From positions 1 to 16,294 of the forward strand of contig NZ_JAWDXO010000063.1 in assembly GCF_032477075.1 (NCBI RefSeq): a stretch of DNA of 16,294 nt, in the 5' to 3' direction. A program made the position numbers and the translations under genes. Origin of the DNA: Fusobacterium sp. GTDB taxonomy: Bacteria > Fusobacteriota > Fusobacteriia > Fusobacteriales > Fusobacteriaceae. Below, piece after piece: positions 12,512 through 16,294 of the stretch (its first letter is position 1; each line of letters starts with the position of its first letter). Below the pieces are notes generated by a model. It did not search any database. It saw only the letters and a list, made by a program, of their open reading frames with translations, and was not told the DNA's origin.

Positions 12512-14863
12512 TTATCTTTCATTTTCAGATTCTTTATCTTTACCTTTGCTTTTAGCCCAGGGATTTTTCTTCTCTGAAGATTTTTCTTTTTCTACTTCTT
12601 TTCCTTCTTGAAACTCTTTCTTTTCAGTTAATTTTCCTGAAATATCATAATATTCCCATGTTCCTATCTGCTTTGATTCTTCATCAAACTGTCCTCTTTC
12701 TACTATAGTTCCTTTTTCATCATGTTTTTCATATAGAGTTACTTCCTCTTTTTCATGATATATATCTTTTGTTCCATCTTTCAAATGATAAATCTTCATA
12801 TATTCATCTTCTTTTGGAGCATACTCTATTCTTTGTACATCTTCATGCCCATTATATACATAATGAACATATCCTATTTCAGTTATTGCTGCTTCTTTTT
12901 TACTTTCCTCTGTTAATTTTCCATCAGTATACAACATCATTTTTTCTATATTTCCACTTTTATCATAAAAGTTCCAAGTATCCGTTATTTTCCCATTTTC
13001 ATCATACTCTTTACTACTTTTAAGTTGCCCATTATCATAATTTTCAATTACTTTTTCTCCTGAATGATTTCTATCTATATCTTCTAAAATTATTCCTTCC
13101 TTAGAATACTTTTTGTAAGTTATCATTTCATTATTTTTCCATTCAATTTCCTCTTTTATAGTTCCTGGAAGTAATTGAGGATTTCCAAAAGAATCATCTT
13201 CAAGTTCTGGTGGATAATAACTAACTGATTTCCCATCTTGCTTTATAGCTTCACTTCCCATTTCTAATTTTTCTGATAAATTTAGTTCTTGTATATCATT
13301 ACTTTTATGTCTTTTTTCAATTTCCATTAGCTTATAAACTGAATCCTCTGGACTTGCTCCAGTTGAATAGTATTGCCAAACAAATGTTTCTTTATCTTCT
13401 TGCTTTTCTTCCTTTGGTTTAAAAATAAAAGAATGTAATTTATTCATAAAGCTTTTTTCAAATTTTTCCTGATCATGATTTAATTTTCCTTTTTCATTAT
13501 ATATTTTTAGATTTTTTAATTTCTTTCCTTGCTCATAACTTTCTTCATATGATAAAACCCCATTTCTATGGTATGCCTTGTATTGTCCATCATAAAGTGA
13601 ATCTACAGTTGTTAGTTCTCTTTCTAAATTTCCATTATCATAATATTCTTTTATACTTCCATACACATGATATTCTCCATTTTCATTAATACGAGAAAAG
13701 TTTTTTTCTTGCTGTAATATTCCTGATCTATAGTATTCTTTTTCTTCTCTAGTAGAAAGAAGTTTTCCTAATTCTGAATAATTATTTAAAATACTTTCTC
13801 CTGTTTTAGATGTATTTATTTCACTTTTCAATTGTCCTGATTCATAATATTCTTTTTTAACTACTCCATCTTCTTTTTTTTCACTGCTATAAAGAAGTTT
13901 CCCTAATTCTGAATAATTATTTAAAATAGTATTACCATTTTCAAAAATGATTATCTCTTTTTCTAATTTCCCTGATTTATAATATTCTTTTTCATTCTCT
14001 TCTTCTATATTGTGATTTCCATCTTTATAATAAGAGATTCTTCCTGTTTCTCTTATTAATTTATCTGCCTCATATTCAAAAACTTTTTGATTTAATTTTC
14101 CATTATCAAGTATTCTTTTATATGTGACATTTCCACTTTTATCATATTCTAAATCTACTGTATAAGTCCCTTTATCTTCAGAATTAAAAACTGCTTTTCT
14201 TTCTTTTTCTACTTCTCCTGAAATATAGTATTCCTTAATATTTTCTTTTTTTAAATCCCTAGAACTACGAAATCTATCAGTTTCACTTCTTAATTCGCCA
14301 GTTTCATAATATTCCTTAATACTCTCTGTTACATTATCCCCATCTATAATTGCCTCTCGCTCTTTTTCTAATTTGCCTGAAGCATAATAACGATTCTGTA
14401 TTACTTTATTTTCTTCATATTTGTTTTCTTCTGAATACAGCAGCTCTCCCTCTTCAGAATAAACATTTTTTTTACTTCTTTTGTCATCAATATTTATTTC
14501 TTCTGAAGCAACTCTTTTATTATAATGATAAGTTTCTTTATAAAAACCTTTATACTCTTCTTGATCATTAAAATATTCCTTAGCTTTATCATTTATTTCA
14601 TAATTTTCTTTTTCTAATAGTATTCCTTCTATATAGTGTTCTTTTTCTATTAGAGTTCCATCATCTTTATAATATAACCATTCATTCCCTTTTTGACCAG
14701 TTACATATTCTCCTTTAATTTTTAACTCTCCATTTTCAAAATATTCTCTATATTCTTCAATAGCTTCATAACCATCATATTCTTTAGTTAAGATCTTCTC
14801 TGATTTTAAAATCTTTTTTTCAAAATCATAGTATTCTTGATTTGTAATTGTTTTTTCTTCCAT
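12512..14863 (-). CDS. Long MORN/YwqK-repeat protein (YwqK-family antitoxin-like), 783 aa
   Basis: The protein is an array of ~20-25-residue beta-hairpin units of the MORN_2/YwqK type. Clear examples are KEYYETGELRSE, KEYYISGEVEKE, KEYYKSGKLEKE, KKEYYESGQLKSE, KEYYRSGILQQE, KEYYDNGNLERE and YDNGQLKSSKEYDENGKI. An interruption at about residues 470-560 carries a different charged segment (ending LPGTIKEEIEW) before the repeats resume. The C-terminal 28 residues form a Lys-rich tail, KKNPWAK...KDKESENER, shared with the 175-aa protein. No signal peptide or membrane segment is visible, so it is probably cytoplasmic. In B. subtilis, YwqK is the antitoxin of the YwqJ toxin, and long arrays of this kind are common in Fusobacterium genomes. 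No toxin gene is adjacent here, so the antitoxin label is only by family. The start is supported by AGGGGG upstream, and it follows the 164-aa gene by 21 bp. Confidence 0.85.
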   Translation of the reverse strand: MEEKTITNQEYYDFEKKILKSEKILTKEYDGYEAIEEYREYFENGELKIKGEYVTGQKGNEWLYYKDDGTLIEKEHYIEGILLEKENYEINDKAKEYFNDQEEYKGFYKETYHYNKRVASEEINIDDKRSKKNVYSEEGELLYSEENKYEENKVIQNRYYASGKLEKEREAIIDGDNVTESIKEYYETGELRSETDRFRSSRDLKKENIKEYYISGEVEKERKAVFNSEDKGTYTVDLEYDKSGNVTYKRILDNGKLNQKVFEYEADKLIRETGRISYYKDGNHNIEEENEKEYYKSGKLEKEIIIFENGNTILNNYSELGKLLYSSEKKEDGVVKKEYYESGQLKSEINTSKTGESILNNYSELGKLLSTREEKEYYRSGILQQEKNFSRINENGEYHVYGSIKEYYDNGNLERELTTVDSLYDGQYKAYHRNGVLSYEESYEQGKKLKNLKIYNEKGKLNHDQEKFEKSFMNKLHSFIFKPKEEKQEDKETFVWQYYSTGASPEDSVYKLMEIEKRHKSNDIQELNLSEKLEMGSEAIKQDGKSVSYYPPELEDDSFGNPQLLPGTIKEEIEWKNNEMITYKKYSKEGIILEDIDRNHSGEKVIENYDNGQLKSSKEYDENGKITDTWNFYDKSGNIEKMMLYTDGKLTEESKKEAAITEIGYVHYVYNGHEDVQRIEYAPKEDEYMKIYHLKDGTKDIYHEKEEVTLYEKHDEKGTIVERGQFDEESKQIGTWEYYDISGKLTEKKEFQEGKEVEKEKSSEKKNPWAKSKGKDKESENER
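13757..13928. repeat. Internal duplication within the YwqK-like gene (135-bp period)
   Basis: The 37-nt segments 13757-13793 and 13892-13928 differ at one base. Both encode ILNNYSELGKLL. The 135-bp offset equals 45 codons, about two MORN units, so the array grew recently by in-frame duplication of a two-unit block. Confidence 0.8.
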
Positions 14864-14884
14864 GACTTTATCCCCCTAGTTTAT

Positions 14885-15379
14885 TTATTTGTCCCAACGT
14901 CTTTCTCCTGTTTTAAGAATTTTTATATTTGCTCCTTTTACTAATGAAGTTCTTCCAAACCTGTCAAATTCTATTGTTAATACTACTTCCTTTCCATTCT
15001 TATACCAAATAATATTGGGATAGTTGTTTTCTATAGTTATCGTTTCTTCTCTTTTAATTTTTATTTTTTTAAAAAACTTTATATCTACACTTGTAAAGCT
15101 TGGACAATTATAATATGTATATTCTGTTATATTCTCTTTATCTGTTTGTTTCCAATTTTCTACCATTATAAACTTAGTCATTGGAACTTGAGCTAATACA
15201 TTTTTTTGCATTTCTCCATTTGAAATCTCTATTATATGTTGATAAGCTGAATTTCTTATATACATTTCTAAGCCTCTATATTCATAAGCTAATAAGGAAA
15301 ATTCATATCTTGACAAGGATATCTTTTTCCCACACAAAGAAATTTCTAGTATTTCTTTAACTTTATCTAAAAGTTTCAT
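14885..15379 (-). CDS. Hypothetical protein, 164 aa
   Basis: The product starts MKLLDKVKEILEISLCGKK, with SRYEFSLLAYEYRGLEMYIRN next, and has a beta-rich second half (TIENNYPNIIWYKNGKEVVLTIEFDRFGRTSL) ending KILKTGERRWDK. There is no signal peptide, membrane segment or known catalytic motif. I do not recognise the family. The ATG at 15379 is preceded by AAAGGG at 8 nt. It is the first gene of the operon that continues into the YwqK-like protein, and its start lies only 22 bp from the -35 of the plus-strand small-peptide promoter, so its own promoter must overlap that transcription unit. Confidence 0.7.
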   Translation of the reverse strand: MKLLDKVKEILEISLCGKKISLSRYEFSLLAYEYRGLEMYIRNSAYQHIIEISNGEMQKNVLAQVPMTKFIMVENWKQTDKENITEYTYYNCPSFTSVDIKFFKKIKIKREETITIENNYPNIIWYKNGKEVVLTIEFDRFGRTSLVKGANIKILKTGERRWDK

Positions 15380-15400
15380 AGTTATTCCCTTTCATATTTT

Positions 15401-15428
15401 TTGACTTTTTGGGTAAATGTGATATAAT
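15401..15428 (+). promoter_or_regulatory. Strong promoter of the small hydrophobic peptide mRNA
   Basis: TTGACT (15401-15406), a 16-bp spacer and a perfect TATAAT (15423-15428). The predicted start is near 15435, so the leader before the ATG at 15570 is about 135 nt, far longer than the 89-nt coding part needs. Confidence 0.88.
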
Positions 15429-15434
15429 TAAGTT

Positions 15435-15566
15435 GAAAGACCCTTAGGGGCACTCGATAAGTATGAATCTCTGATGAGTTTGGCTCTCACTTTGTGAGAG
15501 CTTTTCTCATATATATCAAGAGGTCAGAGACTTGGTATATAGAGAAATACTTATCGAGGAGGTACT
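15435..15566 (+). ncRNA. Highly structured leader of a type I toxin-like mRNA
   Basis: Nested complementary segments fill the leader. CTCGATAAGTAT (15453-15464) pairs perfectly over 12 bp with 15547-15558, which directly overlaps the GAGGAGG ribosome site. TCTCTGA (15468-15474) can pair with TCAGAGA (15524-15530). GCTCTCAC/GTGAGAGC (15483-15501) forms a tight hairpin, extendable by ATGAG/CTCAT. TATATATCAAG (15510-15520) pairs with CTTGGTATATA (15531-15541), placing TCAGAGA in its loop, so a loop pseudoknot with TCTCTGA is possible. The fold would hold the start region closed, the known strategy of Fst, Ldr and AapA-type toxin mRNAs. Confidence 0.7.
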
Positions 15567-15597
15567 ATTATGTACATCTATATTCACTCACTTTCAA
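15567..15597 (-). promoter_or_regulatory. Candidate antisense promoter over the toxin start
   Basis: On the minus strand TTGAAA (complement of 15592-15597) and CATAAT (complement of 15567-15572) are 19 bp apart. A transcript starting near 15560 would be fully complementary to the ribosome site and leader of the peptide mRNA, as an antitoxin RNA would be. The long spacer and weak -10 make this uncertain. Confidence 0.22.
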
Positions 15598-15659
15598 TTC
15601 ATGGAGGGATTGCAATTGCTTTCTTCATTGTTGTTTGGTGGTGGTATAAGAACAAATAG
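15570..15659 (+). CDS. 29-aa hydrophobic peptide, probable Fst/Ldr-like type I toxin
   Basis: The ATG has a perfect GAGGAGG 7 nt upstream. The peptide begins MYIYIHSLSIHGG, continues with a membrane-spanning core (IAIAFFIVV) and ends in WWWYKNK. This layout matches the Fst/Ldr toxin superfamily: short N-terminus, Gly in the first turn of the helix, one membrane segment, aromatic Trp cluster and basic tail (Ldr toxins end in VSWWRNRK-like sequences). Such peptides insert in the inner membrane and disturb it; an antisense RNA normally blocks their translation. Promoter, occluding leader and terminator make this a self-contained unit placed between convergent topB and a divergent operon, as expected for an addiction module on a mobile element. 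No homology search was possible, so toxicity is inferred. Confidence 0.72.
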   Translation: MYIYIHSLSIHGGIAIAFFIVVWWWYKNK

Positions 15660-15666
15660 TAGCCTC

Positions 15667-15692
15667 AGCCCCTTTGGGGCTTTTTATTTTTT
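15667..15692 (+). terminator. Terminator of the peptide mRNA
   Basis: AGCCCC (15667-15672) pairs with GGGGCT (15676-15681) around a TTT loop and is followed by a T-rich run. The run overlaps the stop codon of the convergent topB gene. GGGGC near the mRNA's 5' end (15447-15451) is complementary to GCCCC in this stem, so a 5'-3' interaction of the kind seen in hok and aapA mRNAs is possible. Confidence 0.9.
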
Positions 15693-16294
15693 CTTCTTTT
15701 CAGGAAATCCATCTAGTTTTAGATTAGGATATTTCTTCCCATCTTTTTCTGTTATTTCCAGCTTCAGATATCCTTCAAATTTTTTATTCTCTTTTCCAGT
15801 AAGTGTAAATACAGCTTTTTTTCCACTTAACAATGATTTTGCCTTTGCTTTTGTAATTGTAAGTTCATCAGAAAATCTCTTAGTCTTTTTCCATAGCTTA
15901 AAGTCACAATTTTTGTAGTCACTACAATAAAAGTTTTTTTCTCCTTCATAAACTGGTTTTTTACATACAGGACACTCTCCAATTACTTCTTTTAACTCAT
16001 TTTTATCTATTTTTTCAAGTTCTATATCTTTAGATATTATTCCTTTTAGTTCTTCTGCTGTCATATCTATAGCTTCTTCTACTTTTGCTTCTCCTTTATA
16101 TATCTTTTTAAGTATTTTTGAAAATTCTACTGTTTTATCAGCATATAAATTAATTTCTAACTTATCTAGGTTTTCTATTAATTTTTCTCCAAGTGCTTCT
16201 ATTGAGTAATTAGAAGCTTTTTGTGATATATATTCTCTTTTTTTACAAGTTTCAATAATTCCTGTACGAGTTGCTTCTGTTCCTATTTCAATTC
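15684..16294 (-). CDS. topB: DNA topoisomerase III (type IA), C-terminal part, runs off the window
   Basis: The frame is open from the right edge (first full codon at 16292) to a TAA at 15684, about 202 residues. It enters at IEIGTEATRTGIIETCKKREYI, the 'GIGT.ATR..II' motif near the end of the type IA catalytic core. A helical stretch follows (LGEKLIENLDKLE...KGEAKVEEA), then a zinc-ribbon-like CPVCKKPVYEG...FYCSDYKNCDFKLWKK, and a final small domain with TKAKAKSLLSGKKA...GYLKLEI ending in KKKK. These are the usual C-terminal parts of TopB/TraE-type enzymes found on conjugative plasmids and integrative elements, where they act on single-stranded intermediates. The true start lies outside the window. 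Its 3' end meets the peptide-toxin terminator head-on. Confidence 0.92.
   Translation of the reverse strand, partial: IEIGTEATRTGIIETCKKREYISQKASNYSIEALGEKLIENLDKLEINLYADKTVEFSKILKKIYKGEAKVEEAIDMTAEELKGIISKDIELEKIDKNELKEVIGECPVCKKPVYEGEKNFYCSDYKNCDFKLWKKTKRFSDELTITKAKAKSLLSGKKAVFTLTGKENKKFEGYLKLEITEKDGKKYPNLKLDGFPEKKKK

Noticed and set aside
12230..14571. Several plus-strand open frames rich in Phe/His/Leu inside the ardC and YwqK-like genes
   Set aside because: All are antisense to clear coding regions, lack ribosome sites and share the composition of reverse-complemented Lys/Glu/Tyr-rich repeats.
15471..15558. Hammerhead ribozyme: CTGATGAG, GAAA and the 12-bp helix resemble its conserved core and stem III.
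   Set aside because: There is no room for stem I between the putative cleavage position and CTGATGAG, the base at the cleavage site would be G, and the base before GAA is A rather than a C pairing with stem II. The matches are coincidental.
15453..15558. Retron-type ncRNA (inverted ends flanking hairpins)
   Set aside because: No reverse transcriptase gene is in the window, and the right arm runs into the ribosome site of a short reading frame.
15453..15566. Riboswitch leader
   Set aside because: I could not match the conserved nucleotides of any riboswitch class I know, and the downstream gene is a hydrophobic mini-peptide rather than a metabolic or transport gene.
15532..15918. 128-codon open frame on the plus strand over the peptide and topB end
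   Set aside because: It has no ribosome site of its own, reads through a strong terminator and continues antisense to topB, and its composition (Phe/Ser-rich) is that of an antisense shadow.

Overview
This is a very AT-rich stretch (about a quarter G+C by eye) with strong AGGAGG-type ribosome sites, consensus -35/-10 promoters and frequent TTG starts. With a long YwqK/MORN-type protein and an ArdC/TopB gene set, it best fits a low-GC anaerobe of the Fusobacteriota (Fusobacterium or a relative). A clostridial host cannot be excluded. The window looks like part of an integrative/conjugative element or plasmid: a backbone on the right and a block of conflict and defence genes on the left.

Left block (about 1-11,100). 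A small conserved DNA/RNA-binding-like protein (189-404, minus) is followed by a PIN_8-type nuclease-like gene (692-1939, plus). The PIN gene is flanked on both sides by copies of the motif TGACAAGTA, which form two inverted repeats downstream. Next, on the minus strand, is a complete type III toxin-antitoxin locus: consensus promoter, two 54-nt antitoxin RNA repeats with a covarying stem and a predicted pseudoknot, an attenuating terminator, and a ToxN/AbiQ-superfamily endoribonuclease (2195-2860). A DUF6530-like gene (minus) and a 1171-residue YobI/KAP-like membrane-anchored P-loop ATPase (plus) diverge from a region holding a perfect 30-bp palindrome. A minus-strand operon then encodes a SIR2 protein and an overlapping HerA ATPase (the SIR2-HerA anti-phage system, also called Nezha), followed by a small multi-pass membrane protein.

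Right block (about 11,100-16,294). A minus-strand set reads, in transcription order: partial topoisomerase III (TopB, running off the window), a 164-aa unknown protein, a 783-aa MORN/YwqK-repeat protein, a 47-aa unknown protein, an internally deleted ArdC pseudogene (ssDNA-binding domain plus zincin), and a 175-aa protein resembling a polyvalent-protein-associated domain. The YwqK-like and 175-aa proteins end in nearly the same lysine-rich tail of about 28 residues, which may be a shared transfer or targeting signal. Between topB and the 164-aa gene, on the plus strand, sits a compact transcription unit: consensus promoter, a heavily self-complementary leader, a 29-aa hydrophobic peptide ending in WWWYKNK, and a strong terminator. 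It has the design of an Fst/Ldr-like type I toxin.

Taken together, addiction modules (type III, probable type I), anti-phage systems (SIR2-HerA; candidate PIN and YobI/KAP proteins) and anti-restriction/polyvalent genes share one mobile element. The best new leads are the type I-like locus, the type III RNA with its compensatory change, the palindrome and TGACAAGTA operator-like sites, and the shared C-terminal tail.
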